Notes under the pieces: model-generated
What the model saw: only the letters and a program-made list of their open reading frames with translations
What the model was told of the DNA's origin: nothing
Databases searched by the model: none
Position numbers and translations under genes: made by a program
Part shown: one piece after another, positions 10,726 through 22,539 of the stretch
Layout of the letters: every line of letters begins with the position of its first letter
Position numbering within the stretch: position 1 is the first letter of the stretch
Assembly: GCF_000321225.1 (NCBI RefSeq)
Contig: NW_004450477.1
Location: 2,458,096-2,522,095 of the forward strand
Source: Odobenus rosmarus divergens
Lineage: Eukaryota > Chordata > Mammalia > Carnivora > Odobenidae
Direction of reading: 5' to 3'
DNA: 64,000 nt

Positions 10726-10913
10726 TTTATTTAGTTTTTTAAATTCATTTATTTGTCAGAGAGAGAGAGAGAGCAAGCACAAGCAGGGGGAGCAGCAGGC
10801 AGAGGGAGAGGGAGAAGCAGGCTCCCTGCTGAGCAGGGAGCCCAATGCCGGACTTGATCCCAGGACCCAAGCCATAGGCAGACGCTTACCCGACTGAGCC
10901 ACCTAGGTGTCCC
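10726..10913 (-). mobile_element. SINEC
   Basis: Antisense copy flanked by TGTTTCTGAATTTTA at 10,711 and 10,914. Confidence 0.94.
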
Positions 10914-11419
10914 TGTTTCTGAATTTTAAATACGTACTCAAACTTCTGCCTTCGGGTTGATCAAATACTTCACTTTTGGACAACTGGAATATAAAGGAGT
11001 AGTTGGGTAGCAGTATGGCTGCCTTCAAGCTTCTGTTTAAAACTCTAACGTGGACTTCTGGATTTTGCAGGGAGCATACGCCTCTGCTAAGATTCTGCTT
11101 AAGTGCTGTGTTGTTTCCTCATATCAATTCAATAAGAACTTCCCTATGACCATGAACTTCAAGGATACCTCTAAGATGCGCTATCTTGTCTAGGAAAAGT
11201 GTCCTCATTAGAGAGAATGGTTTATCTCAAATATTGCCGGCATACCAATTCTGTTCTAAAGAATTTATAAACTTTCTCATCAGTCTTAATATATGTGCAC
11301 CAAATATGCTAATATTCCAAGCATTTCCCTGAACACTACAGTTCTTAAATACATGAGAGAAAAACACTCAGACCAGTCAGCCTTAGTTTTACCTGGGGGA
11401 ATTCAATAACCTCAATTAA

Positions 11420-11443
11420 TATGTGAGCCTTTAGGCTCACATA
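11420..11443. repeat. perfect palindrome, 11-bp arms
   Basis: TATGTGAGCCT, then TT, then AGGCTCACATA. The arms are perfect inverted repeats; outer bases (AATAACCTC left, GAGTTATTA right) extend the pairing imperfectly. Function unknown. Confidence 0.85.
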
Positions 11444-11486
11444 GGAGTTATTAACTCCAATAAAAGCAGGAGAATACATTCCACCT

Positions 11487-11506
11487 AGTCAGCCCTTGGG
11501 TTGACT
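11487..11506. repeat. second small palindrome
   Basis: AGTCAGCCC-TT-GGGTTGACT: 9-bp arms with one G.T-type mismatch around the same TT centre, 43 bases after the first palindrome. Confidence 0.75.
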
Positions 11507-12148
11507 CAAGTCACTCAAGTCTTTATAATAAAGGTCCAAATCTGAGAGACACAGCCAAAGCTGGGTGAGAGATGCTCCTCCAAGGAAATTCAGATATTTT
11601 CCTTCAGCTAGTATGCAGTTCTAGCTACTGCTTCAGATATTTACAGTCAGAAATGGCATTCCTCAAATTACGTGGTCAGACAAACGTAGGTGTGATGTCT
11701 GCCTGAAAGTAAATCTAGTCCTTTTAGCAGTGAGAACAAGTGGCATGGTCCTTGATCTACAGTTCAGACAGACAGTCTGTCCTACTGTCCCTTTGTCAAA
11801 TATAGTCAGTCCCAGTCACGGCAACAAGTATAACGAAAGAAGTTAGATTGCCCATCATGTTTCATTTTCATGTGCGAGGGTCTTTATTTTACTGGTCCAT
11901 ACTATAACTATTATTATAATTGATTTCAGATATGGAGCCATGTTCTAGCCATCGCAGCATTTCATACTACATGAACAGAATAAAACTATCGCCTTTTAGC
12001 CACAGAGAAAAATAAATACACAGCTGTGGCTTGGGGGTGGGAGATGGGAGCACAGGGAACAATTTTAAAGACAGCTTCTGTTGTTTGACCCAAGCAGCAC
12101 ATACTTAAAATCGGTCAACTACATTGTTCTTTAAAACTTAAACTTTCT

Positions 12149-12352
12149 GGGCGCCTGGGTGGCTCAGTTGGTTAAGCGACTGCCTTCGGCTCAGGTCATG
12201 ATCCTGGAGTTCCGGGATCAAGTCCCGCATCAGGCTCCCTGCTCGGCAGGGAGTCTGCTTCTCCCTCTGACCCTCCCTCCTCTCATGTGCTCTCTCTCTC
12301 TCATTCTCTCTCTCAAATAAATAAATAAAATCTTTAAAAAAAAAATAAAAAA
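12149..12352 (+). mobile_element. SINEC (CCTCCCTCCTCTCATG subfamily)
   Basis: Full-length copy with the 'GACCCTCCCTCCTCTCATG' middle segment that I associate with bear and pinniped subfamilies. Duplications ACTTAAACTTT / CCTTAAACTTT. Confidence 0.95.
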
Positions 12353-13892
12353 AAAACCTTAAACTTTGTATCTAAAAGAACTACTCCAAACTTAGCCATG
12401 TTATTCAACATGAGTAAGATTAATGCCTTCCGATTTCCACTGAGCAAAAAGTATGTTTATATATACTATCCCATTATTTTTCATTTAATTCATCAGTATT
12501 ATTGAGACATAGGTAAAGATTGTTAAAAATCTTTTTCATTATTTTTTCGACCCATGGTCAGTTGATCAACCTTTAGAGATGAGTTCAAATGCCATTCATC
12601 TTTTCTGTAACATTTTTTCACACCATCATATAGAGCTTATATTATAGTCAGTGTCTCTCTCCCACATAAGATTCTGAGTTCTATAGGGCAAAGCTGTATC
12701 TTTCTCATGTTTCAGTTCTCTCAGCTTCTGGTATAGTATTAAACAATGCATATTAAACAACGCATTCATTCAAAAACCACAGAAACTATATTTACTTTAT
12801 TAAATGGAAAAGGGGTATTTATTTAGATATATTAAATGGGCTTCTGACAACTTAGGTCCATAAAATCTTGAAAAGCTGAGGAAGAGTTCTGGACTGGGTA
12901 TTCTTAGGAAACCACAAACTCTAGAGAACATATTCCTCTTACTGGTTACTACATTTCAAGTTCAGAATGGCGGCACCATTCTTAAAACTGAAGAAGCATT
13001 CAACTTTTCCCCTAGACACATAGCAAAGAAATGTATTCCAATTCCTGTTCCAACCCTTGTCAACAGGTGATGGCTGCACAAAGCTCTGATTTTGATGAGG
13101 CTTCATAGAATTAGAGACCTCTGCCATAAGCAAGAGACAGAGAAACTTATGGGGAAAAGGGCATGTATGACATATACTTGTCATTCTTACTCTAAAGAAA
13201 AGGTGGCATGGTTCAGACAAAATGAAAACTTGCACAGTTCTTCGATAAACTATCTTCAAAGATCAGAAGCACCTGATGATAAAATTTTGAGTTTATAACT
13301 AAGTTTTGTTGGCTCTTATTGACTACCTTAGATGGTATATCTTTCTAGAGAGTAAGACTAATTTTTTTAATCTCCTGACCTCTGGGAACAATCGCTGAAA
13401 TCAGGTTTCAGTTTTATCTTTTAAGAAACAAAAGTATATTGTACAGAAGCATTCTTAGAGAACATAAAATACAAATTACCATTTCATTAAAGTCTATATA
13501 TCCTTAACACTGTATTTTAATAACAAATGAGGTTTCTAATAAAGAAGTTTTAAAATGCTTACAGAATGCTATCACATCCATCTGATGCACTGACTAATGT
13601 AACAAAAATAGAAACCAAATCAAAGTTGAAAGTAAACATGAAATAGGAATATTTTAACCAAATGATGCTTATTACTGGCACTAACTTCTTATAATAAAAG
13701 TAACTACTTAGAATTTGTAAAATGACAGCAAACAAGCACTTAATAAATCTCCTCATTGTATCTAACCTCATTAGAGGTATTAAGCTGCCAAAAAAATATA
13801 TCTAGTGAATATTTTATTTCACATATTCACATATTACTATGACTAAGTAACATCTGAAAATAAAATGGCATACTTATTGCCCTGGATTATTT
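12353..13892. other. intergenic, unclassified
   Basis: AT-rich; reading frames at 12,939-13,298 on both strands overlap each other and match nothing known. Confidence 0.5.
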
Positions 13893-14113
13893 TAAAGATT
13901 TTATTTAAGAGAGAGACAGCGCACACATGCGCACCAGCAGGGGAAGGAGCAGAAGAGAGGGAGAGAATCTGAGCGGACTCTGTGCCAAGAGGGTGGAGAC
14001 AAATGCAGGGCTCCATCTGACAGCCCTGAGATCATGACCTGAGCCGAAATCAAGAGTAAGACGCTTAACTGACTGAAGGCCGACGCTTAACCGACTAAGG
14101 CACCCAGGCGCCC
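13893..14113 (-). mobile_element. SINEC with internal head duplication
   Basis: Antisense copy. Its tRNA-like head carries a partial tandem duplication (GACGCTTAAC-GACT motif occurs twice, about 14,060 and 14,082). Flanks GCCCTGGATTATTTT / CTCTGGGTTATTTT. Confidence 0.93.
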
Positions 14114-14242
14114 TGCTCTGGGTTATTTTAATTAGCAGTTGTTTCACTGTATAACTAACGAGGATTTTTAGACTCACTTAAATAACATAGAGCTTTTAAA
14201 AAATTCACATTGAAAACACTTTATATTAAAAAAGATAGGTTT

Positions 14243-14433
14243 GGGGGCACCTGGGTGGCTCAGTAGTTGGGCGTCTGCCTTTGGCTCAGGTCATGATCCC
14301 AGGGTCATGGGATCAAGCCCTGCATCGGGCTCCCTGCTCAGCGGGGAGCCTGCTTCTCCCTCTCCCTCTGCCTCCTCCCCCTGCTGGTGCTCTGTTTCTC
14401 ACTTTCTCTCTCTCTCTCAAATAAAATCTTTAA
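14243..14433 (+). mobile_element. SINEC
   Basis: Sense copy flanked by exact AAAAAAGATAGGTTT at 14,228 and 14,434. Inverted pair with the copy 130 bases upstream. Confidence 0.95.
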
Positions 14434-14449
14434 AAAAAAGATAGGTTTT

Positions 14450-15920
14450 CTGTTTAAATATTATTTTCAAGTCACATGCTTTGAAAGATATTAACCTTAA
14501 AAAGAAAAAACAACAAAAAAGTCTATGCCGTAAGAAAAAATTATGCTTTAACCAGTCAATAAGCTCAATCACTAGCAGTTAGCTTTTTATTGGTTCCTGG
14601 TGGGGAAAACTACACCCAACTGGAAAAAAGAAAGAGCTTTATGCTATTGATGTAAAATTTCACAACTGTAACTGTTCTGTCCATCAATGGATATAAAAGC
14701 AAGAAACCAAATCTAAAGGAACTAGATCTTTCTTCACCATTCCAGCCAAGACATGGAGACTAGCAATTCAAACACGGAGAATGTTAAGCCAAGCCCTAAT
14801 AATGACATTTGTTCAGGCTAGAGTATTTAGCGCTACCAGCTAGATAGGAAAAGGAACTGGGCATGAAGCTTACCTGAGATCCCGCGTAGCTCAAACACCA
14901 GCTCAAAAAGAAGAATGAAAACAGTTTAATTTCCCTCCACTAAGCACATTCCAGCTGCAGTATATAACCAAGGCACCACTTCCCACCTTAGGGCAGTTAT
15001 AACTGGATTACACAAAGATTTTTTCCCCCCACATTTATTTATTTTTATTATTAATACACAAAGAGATTTTAAGAAGAATTCAAACTTGATCGCACAAAAG
15101 TACAAGATTTTCTAATTTAAATATCAAGAGCTGGAAAAAGACCATAAATACACTGTATTAATGCATGATTTAAAACCTCTAAAAATCTCTCATTTGGCTT
15201 GTATTTCCATGAGTAAAATGGAACTTTTTCCTGAACAAAGAAACAGGGCTTTAAAAAGATGATAAATTTAACCAAACAATACCAGTACAACTGAATTTTT
15301 CTAGACTATCTGAATTAGCTAATGGCTCTGCATTAACAATTTCACTTAAACTCAAATTTTCAGTTTTGTACCTTTTCCATGGTGCATGGAATTCAAATGT
15401 GAAATGTATAATTCTAAAACTCATTTCACATTCCATTTTAAGTCAATTATTATTAAGATAATTATTATCTTTACCACAAGGTACTAAAAATAGTTTCCAT
15501 TTTTGATGCAATTGAACAGTTGGAAATAAAATCACAGGGATTTCAGCAGCAAAAATGGGTAAACCTGTGGTGGTTTAACTACACCAAGGGCTAGTGAGTC
15601 TTTTAGAACCAGGAGATGATGGCCAGACCCCAGACTGCATTTCAGTTTCTCCTTCACTCTACGTAGCTTTGAAGAATTGCAAGACATGCACTAGACAGAG
15701 AAATGAAATAAGGAAATATGGAAGAATTTGCCAGGGTAGAGAGGGGGGCTCATTAAGACTTGAAAGAAGACAGATGAAAAGCATTTCTTGGCTTGTCAAG
15801 AAAGCACACTTTTTTTTTTTTCACAGTTGCGTGTGTTGGAGAAAATCATCACTCTAACGTTTTCTCACAAATCTCTCTGAGGTAAAGTGTTGGATGCCTG
15901 GAACAGTGATGCACAAAGCA
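14450..15920. other. intergenic, unclassified
   Basis: AT-rich DNA without recognisable gene or repeat. Confidence 0.5.
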
Positions 15921-15924
15921 AACC

Positions 15925-16090
15925 TGGAACCTGAGTGTGGGTTGGAATTACCTAGAGGGCTTGTTAAAAAGATATATTGCTGGTACCAATCCTCTGATTT
16001 TTCGGATTCAATAGATCTGGAGCCCAAGAATTTGCACTGCTAACAAGTTCTCAGCTAAAAGGCTAATACTGCTGGCCTACGGAACCACTA
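15925..16090 (+). mobile_element. MER5-like hAT DNA-transposon fragment
   Basis: GTTGGAATTACCTAGAGGGC TTGTTAAAA pattern resembles MER5/Charlie MITEs; ends are eroded. Confidence 0.5.
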
Positions 16091-16317
16091 ACTTAGAAGA
16101 AATATGCAGTTTAAAAATGAAAGTAAGCTTTGGGCAATTCTAAAAGTTATCACTGTATTTCACTTCCACTGGATTGTAAACTCATTGAAAGAAAACATGC
16201 AGTTGAATAATCTCTGTATATCTCAAAAGATTGGACATCAACTGTCTAGAATATCCTTATCAATAGTTCATTCTAACTCTACTTTGTTGATGTGAATATA
16301 AGTACTGCTTTGAAAAA

Positions 16318-16857
16318 AAAACAAATGGAAATCAAAGCAGGAACTTGCACAGATATTTGTACACCCATGTTCATAGCAGTATTATTCACAACAAAATGTG
16401 GAAGTAATCCAAGTGTCCAACAGACAAATGGATAAAAAAAAATGTGGCACATCCATACAATGGAATGGAATACCATTAAGTCTTAAAAAGGACACATGCT
16501 ACAACATGGATGAACCCAGAAGACGCTATGCTAAGTGAAATAAGCCAGTCACAAAAGGACAAATATTTTTAATCCCACTTATATGAGGTACCTAGGGAAG
16601 TCAAATTCACAGAGACAGAAAGTAGAATGGCGCTTGCAAGGGGCTGGGGAATAGGCAGTTATTGTTTAATGGGTAGAGTTTCCACTGGGGAAGATGAAAA
16701 ATCTAAAGATTCATGGTGGTGATGGCTGCACAACAATGTTAATCATCAATGTACTTAATGCCAGAGTACACTAAAAAATGATAAATTTTTTGTTACGTGT
16801 TTTTAATTTTTGTTACATGTATTTTACCTCAATAAAAACAAAAACAAAAACAAACCT
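16318..16857 (+). mobile_element. L1M 3' end
   Basis: ORF2-end motifs (ATTATTCACAACAAAATGTGG, GTGTCCAACAGACAAATGGA, GCTAAGTGAAATAAGCCAGT CACAAAAGGACAAATA) and 3' UTR ending in CTCAATAAAAACAAAAAC. Frame broken. Confidence 0.9.
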
Positions 16858-17009
16858 GGGTGTAACATCCTTTGATAAACCCCCTCCAGTGGTGCTGGTT
16901 TTTAACTTGCATACTTGCATAATGTTATAATTTCACTATTAACTTGACATGTGATGCAAAACGTGGATTTGGTAATCATGGAGCTGCTACACTACCTATC
17001 CATGTAATA

Positions 17010-17220
17010 GGCATCATCATGTAGTGGTTAAGAAGCACAGGCTCAGGGCCGAACTTGCAGCTCGGTCTGAATCCCAGCTTCACCATTTCACCTGTTCAGG
17101 GTCACAAAGAATTTACACTTAGTTTCCTAGTATGTAGAAGTGGATAATCAGAGTATCTATTGCAAAGGATATATGAAGTGCTTAGGACAGTTCCCAATGC
17201 ACAGTTAAGTACCATATACG
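17010..17220 (+). mobile_element. MIR SINE
   Basis: CATGTAGTGGTTAAGAAGCACAGGCTC head, GAATCCCAGCTTCACCATTT, and AGTGCTTAGGACAGTTCCC end: near full-length MIR. Confidence 0.85.
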
Positions 17221-17257
17221 TGTGAACTACCACTATTGTTTAGTATAGACTATGATT

Positions 17258-17560
17258 TGCTTTGTAGGGCACTGTTTCTCAAAGTGCCATCTTTCTCAAA
17301 GCGCATCAAAATCATCTGCATACCTTGCTTAAAATGCAGGCTTCTGGATCCCAAATCTCCTGAAAGAGCATCTTTGGTTATAGGCTCCACTGTATAAAAC
17401 CGGCTACTGCAAAGGGGGAAAACTGGGGTGGGAGTGGGGAGCACCCGGATTCAGATAAAGTGACCAGAGGACTTCGAGGAATGGAGAACCAGGAGCAGTG
17501 GTCAGAGGAAGACATTTCCTCAACTTTCTAGACGATGAGAATCACACACAATTCTGATTC
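17258..17560 (+). mobile_element. interrupted MER5-like fragment
   Basis: CACTGTTTCTCAAAGTGCC then CATCAAAATCATCTGCATACC, with a further piece CAATTCTGATTCAGTAGGT near 17,550. Looks like a hAT MITE split by other DNA. Confidence 0.45.
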
Positions 17561-17901
17561 AGTAGGTAGGTGCCCTTTCTGAAAATGTCTCAAGTAAGTC
17601 TTATCAAAGAAGTTTGGCAAACATGCCCTAGAGATTCTCACAGATTTTTAGTACTCGCAGTTCTGCTTTAGATTCAAGATGTGGTGAGGGTCTGTGCTCC
17701 AGAACTGCAAGGTACCAACTGTACCTGTTCACTCAAAAGCACTTTGGCATTACTGTGCGGTAGGTCACAAAAGAAGAGGGGATCTTGTTCTCTCCCCATA
17801 AGGAACTTGCTGAAGAATGAGCTTAAAACCCATACTTTATTATCTCATTACCTGGAATTACAAATTGTGAAGCACATCATGGACTTTCAAGTTGGTCTAG
17901 A

Positions 17902-18072
17902 GTCGTGGTTGTCAAAAATGTGGTCCCTCAACTCAGTGGCATCAGCATCAAATTGTTAAAAATCGAAACTATCAGGCCTTCCCCCAGAAGCTCTGGGAGC
18001 GGGGCCCAGTTATCAGTAGTTTAATCGCCCTCCAGGTGATTCTGATGTTCGCTCAAGTTTGGGAACCACTGG
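17902..18072 (+). mobile_element. MER5A-type hAT MITE
   Basis: Nearly complete: GTGGTTGTCAAAAATGTGGT CCC start, GGGGCCCAGTTATCAGTAGTTT, CCTCCAGGTGATTCTGATG and TTTGGGAACCACTG end (inverted termini). It ends about 150 bases beyond the RPRD1A poly(A) site. Confidence 0.88.
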
Positions 18073-18219
18073 CCAAGCCAAAGGAATCTCCTTCAACAGT
18101 TTCTCCACCATAAAGTCACCGAATACTTCCAGTACTCTGCTTCCTTCTCAGTCCATTTATCTCTCCCCTCCCATCCCACATCTAATTAACCAGATTCACA
18201 GAAATCATCTACACATTTC

Positions 18220-21200
18220 AAAAACAACATAAAACTTTATTAAGAACATCTTATATTGTCATCAGATACAGCCAAAGAAAAAGGGGTAAATAAACAGGGA
18301 AACTTCATCTTCCCATGTGCTATTGCCACCTCAGAACAGACTTGTGTGCGGATGGCTGGAATTACAGACGGCAACAAATGCTCTGTATAAATAAATTCAG
18401 TAACACAATGCTCCCTTTCTATACAGAGAAGAACTGGGTTTACACTTTAAAAAGCTTTGATATAGTGCAACAACTATGAAACAAGACTACATCTTTAGGA
18501 GCTATTTCTTAATAGAATACAAAGCAGTTTTGTAGCTTTATATTATTTCATATAATACAAATTTTTAGAATGGAAAATTCAGAACGGGCATTCTAACTTT
18601 CCGAATTAATTTGTACTTTTGAGTTTTTTCTTTCTAAAGATTTCTCAGAGCCAGTTCAAGAACTATACTTTAATAGACTATCTGCTCATCTACAGTGACA
18701 ACTGACAACCTAGTTTTGTTCTTTTAATTTTGCAAATCAAGATAACCAGGTCATCCCAGCTTTTGCTGATTCTGAAGGAATTCTTATAGAAAAACCCTGA
18801 TTCAGAGTGCATGTGAGAAGAGGTACCAAAATAGCTGCGTCTGGACTGGTTTTCCTAGAGGGGGAGTTTGGCTATTGAGCATAGCTGATTTTCTCAGACT
18901 CCCGGGTTCCCCCAGGTGGTTCTTTTACTTACTGTAGTGATGGAAGGAGCAGAGGGAACGCCAGGGAATCTGTTCAAATTGCCACTCCAGACAGCTGTCT
19001 GCACTGTTTGTGGAGAAAAGAGTGATGGTGTCCATTCAAACCACAGTACCCCTACTGCAAGTGTGGTGACATGCTTTTCTCTTGAGGGGCCAGGCCAAAC
19101 TGCACTCAAAGATGCATGATTTGCCTCATGTACATACACAGTGGAGAAAATGCTCATGATTTAGAATTTGGTATTATAGTACCCCATCTTACCCCATTTC
19201 TTGAGGAAATCTAAGTCTACCTTTTAGAAAGGAAGACTGTTTGCTGCTAAGGCTTACCATGTTAACTATCATAAGGCTGAAAAGATAACTTCTAAACCAG
19301 ACCATATTAATTTGTGTTTACAGTTAGTGAATTAACCAACAGCTAAAGGTTTGTGGAGGATTGGTCAAAGGGTGGGACTGGGGGTAGGATTTAGGTTGAG
19401 TACTATCACTTATCACAAATCGCATCAAGCTCTTTAAAAAAATAATGCATTTTTATCATAAATATTTAGAACAGATACTGGCATTAAAATCAGTATCTAC
19501 GTCAGAAGTCTGTCTTAAGTGGTGAAAATATTTCAACAAACTTCTAATAATTCAAATCTTCCCAGGACTACATAGTTTATAAATTAGTTTTAAATGGAAA
19601 AAATATATTTTGAATGGGTAAATCACCACTTTAGCAGATCATAAATAAGATCAAGACATTGAAAATAAATTAATATACAAGTTTTTGCTTTCACTTTAAC
19701 AAGAAAAACTAACTTACATGGTATACTTTTATAACAGGTATAACTAGGTTTTTATAATTGTGCATTGGTTACCCCACCACCCCCATGCTGAATCTTCTTA
19801 CATATCCTATACCTAGGGACAGAGGTACACAAGACAGACAGACACCCCAGTGCGTGAGTCTGGCTGCTGCACACCATTTCCTTAGTTAGAGTGATGTTAC
19901 AAATGCTGGTCAGGGTCTATTAGTAATTTGTCAACCACATTACAAGTTAAGTACATTCATGGTTAAGTGGATTAGGTTCCCGGGTGAGCTTTCTGTGGTA
20001 GTATTTACAGGGAACCTAACTACTATTGTTTCTGTGAGAAAATGTGCCCAGAGGCCCAAAAGTTGACTAAAAGACTTTGGAATATAAGCCATATATGGAT
20101 GGGGACTACTAATATGTGTCTATGTTTTGGAGAGAGGTCAAACTGTTAAAAGCACTGTTTCCAGAACTACTGGGTACTGAAAATAAATACTTGCCTTCTC
20201 CTTCACATATAAATTCATTTTAACTATAATTCCTAATAATGAGAACAAAAGAGTGAAGCCATTCAGACTAGTGAGACATAATTGGCTTGTGGGATTTAAA
20301 GATGTTTTATTGACTATCTAGTTTGAATCTGCTTACAAGGAAAAGAAAAATGTCTAATATGTGATGAATGAAAATAATGTTTATCCTAAGTCATTATTGA
20401 GTACAAATCCACAGCTTAACAATGTGATTTAAAAAGAAAGCAGAAGAGCATGCAACTGCTCTAACACACAGGGTTAGAAATAAAAGGTAAAAGTACATTT
20501 GTTTTGGTAATCCTAAATATACAAATATAGCATTTGCCAGATCTACCCTGTAGTGTAGCACTGCTTAATTTCCAAATATACAGTCATTCAAAAACCTTAA
20601 GGAAACATTAAAAATGTTCCAGGTTACTTTACTGAAATTCAAGGAATATTGTGTTGAGATTTTAGAGCTAAAAATACTATTGTTTTTGAAGTTAAATGGC
20701 TAAGCGAATAATAAAAGTACCATTATTTTATGTTTCTTTTAATCCCCTAGGTGGCTGTATGTTAAAGGGATCGATTATGTTAAAAAGAGACTGATTTGAA
20801 AATAGCAATCAGTTTCAGAATCAAAGTTGTCCTCTTGGTAGAAGGTCACATTTTACAACATTTCCAAAGCATTTTCATATTAACCTACTCAAATAATTCT
20901 AAACAGTTTGATCAAGGGGGTCCCTATTTAACACTCCTTTTATTCTACACTGGCAGCTGGAATGGAACCCCTACAGTACTATTGTGGAAAAGTTCTCTAA
21001 GCTTTAATCTGACCCTTTAGTGTTAAATTACTGACCTCTAGGGAATAAGGAATCAAAGGCATTAAAGAGGCACAGAACTGATATTTTGGTCAGGGAGAAG
21101 GGTGAAGCTTAAGTTGGAACATTTAGTCACTTCTACAATCAAGTCCTAACTATACCATAATAAAGTCTCTACCAACTCTTGATTAGTTCTCACCCTTTAG

Positions 21201-21571
21201 GAATTACATACTTTACAGTGATTAGATACCGAAGAAAATAAAGAAAACTATTTGAAAATACACGAAGAAATAGAAACATGGAATTTCTCACAAGGCCCTG
21301 GATCAAAAAAATTTACAAAAAGATCTTTTGAAAATAATCACTATCTGTGAGCTTATTAATACACAGAGATCATCACTTTGTTTAAACTAAGTCATGTTAA
21401 CTTACCAATAAAATAGTAAACAAACCAACATTTTAAACAATTTTATAAATTACTTGTCACTTCTTTTGTTAGTCATTCTCTCAACCATATACAAAAATAA
21501 CGCTACAGGACTGTCCACCTAACCTGTCTCCATTTCTTGCAAAGTCCTGGGCCCTGGAAAGAGACTGGTCA
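18220..21571 (-). other. RPRD1A: RPRD1A 3' UTR
   Basis: About 3.35 kb between the stop and the distal poly(A) signal. It is AT-rich and free of SINEC, L1 and other recognisable repeats, in sharp contrast to both sides, which suggests constraint. A second TTTATT (AATAAA on the - strand) at 20,306-20,311 could give a shorter UTR of about 1.3 kb. Open frames here (for example 18,894-19,157) are not coding. The exact cleavage site is inferred. Confidence 0.85.
18236..18241 (-). promoter_or_regulatory. RPRD1A: RPRD1A distal poly(A) signal
   Basis: TTTATT on the + strand is AATAAA on the - strand. Just downstream in the transcript is a GT-rich stretch (revcomp of about 18,185-18,215), as expected for a CstF-binding element. 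It is the last AATAAA before the MER5-type fragment at 17,902-18,072. Confidence 0.75.
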
Positions 21572-21721
21572 TCAATCTTCACTGTAGATGTCCCCCGCAA
21601 AGGGCAGGTGCATGTGGCTTCCAGTGACATTGGGCAATCGGGATAAGTCTGGCAGGCTCTGGATCCGGGACCTGAGTTCTTTGCGCACCAGGGAAACTCT
21701 GGCTAACTTGCGCTTGTATTC
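21572..21721 (-). CDS. RPRD1A: RPRD1A exon 7: C-terminus and stop
   Basis: The acceptor GATGTTACAG lies above 21,721. The exon encodes EYKRKLARVSLVRKELRSRI, QSLPDLSRLPNVTGSHMHLP and FAGDIYSED, then TGA at 21,572-21,574. The first half finishes the basic coiled-coil helix; the end is the conserved short tail (LPFAGDIYSED) that identifies RPRD1A. The count from exon 2 to here agrees with a 312-residue protein. The exon is isolated from exon 6 by 34.7 kb of repeat-rich intron. Confidence 0.97.
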   Translation of the reverse strand, partial: EYKRKLARVSLVRKELRSRIQSLPDLSRLPNVTGSHMHLPFAGDIYSED

Positions 21722-21917
21722 CTGTAACATCAAACCACCTTCATTAACATTCTTGGAGTTGAGAGAAGAACTATCTAATACTCTGCATAAAATCTGGTAT
21801 TACACTCAGTTAATGCTAAATAAAAAAAGGTGATTACAATGTTAGCATTAGGATCAAAGGAGGGACTTTGGAAATATACTGCTAGGTAAACTCTATTATT
21901 ATGAAAAACCACAATCT

Positions 21918-22083
21918 TTTTCTTTTTTTGAAAGAGTGTGAGCACAAGCAGGAGGGGGTGAGGGGCAGAGGGAGAGAGAATCTTAAGCAGGCTCCATGCT
22001 GGGCGTGGCTCGATCTTACAACTCTGAGATCATGACCTGAGCTGAAATCAAGAGTCCAATGCTTAACTGACTGAGCCACCCAC
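21918..22083 (-). mobile_element. SINEC
   Basis: Antisense copy with GAGATCATGACCTGAGC and CTGACTGAGCCACCCA; slightly truncated head. RPRD1A last intron. Confidence 0.9.
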
Positions 22084-22361
22084 ATCTGTGTTCTGGCACT
22101 GTTGCGACACATCTGTGAAAAGAAGACTAACAGATTAATATACTTAACCTCAACATATAAGATTTTCAGGCATCCTTGAGCTTGGATAAGAAAACTTACG
22201 AATCTGTTTTCACAAACCTAAACTGAGTATTAGCATTATTTTCAATTGTGAATGTTGGCAACAAACCACAGGAGTATTATCAGTACTTTTGAGTTTGTCT
22301 CCAATAGAAACAAGTTGCTATAATATTACATTACAGTTTTTTAAAGCTATGTTGAAATATT

Positions 22362-22535
22362 GTTTATTTATTTATTTATTTGCCAGAGAGAAAGAGAGAG
22401 AGAGAACAAACTGGGGGAGCGGCAGGCAGAGGGAGAAGCAGGCTTCCCGCGGAGCAGGGAGCCCGATGCGGGACCTGATCCCAGGACCCTGAGCCAAAGG
22501 CAGACACTTAACTGACTGAGTCACCCAGGCGTCCT
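22362..22535 (-). mobile_element. SINEC
   Basis: Antisense copy; flanks AATATTGTTTA on both sides (22,356 and 22,536). Confidence 0.93.
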
Positions 22536-22539
22536 AATA

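Noticed and set aside
12149..12225. tRNA-like sequence
   Set aside because: This and 28 similar stretches are the tRNA-Lys-derived heads of SINECs, not tRNA genes.
18894..19157. Overlapping frames on both strands (18,894-19,157)
   Set aside because: They fall in the RPRD1A 3' UTR and match no protein.
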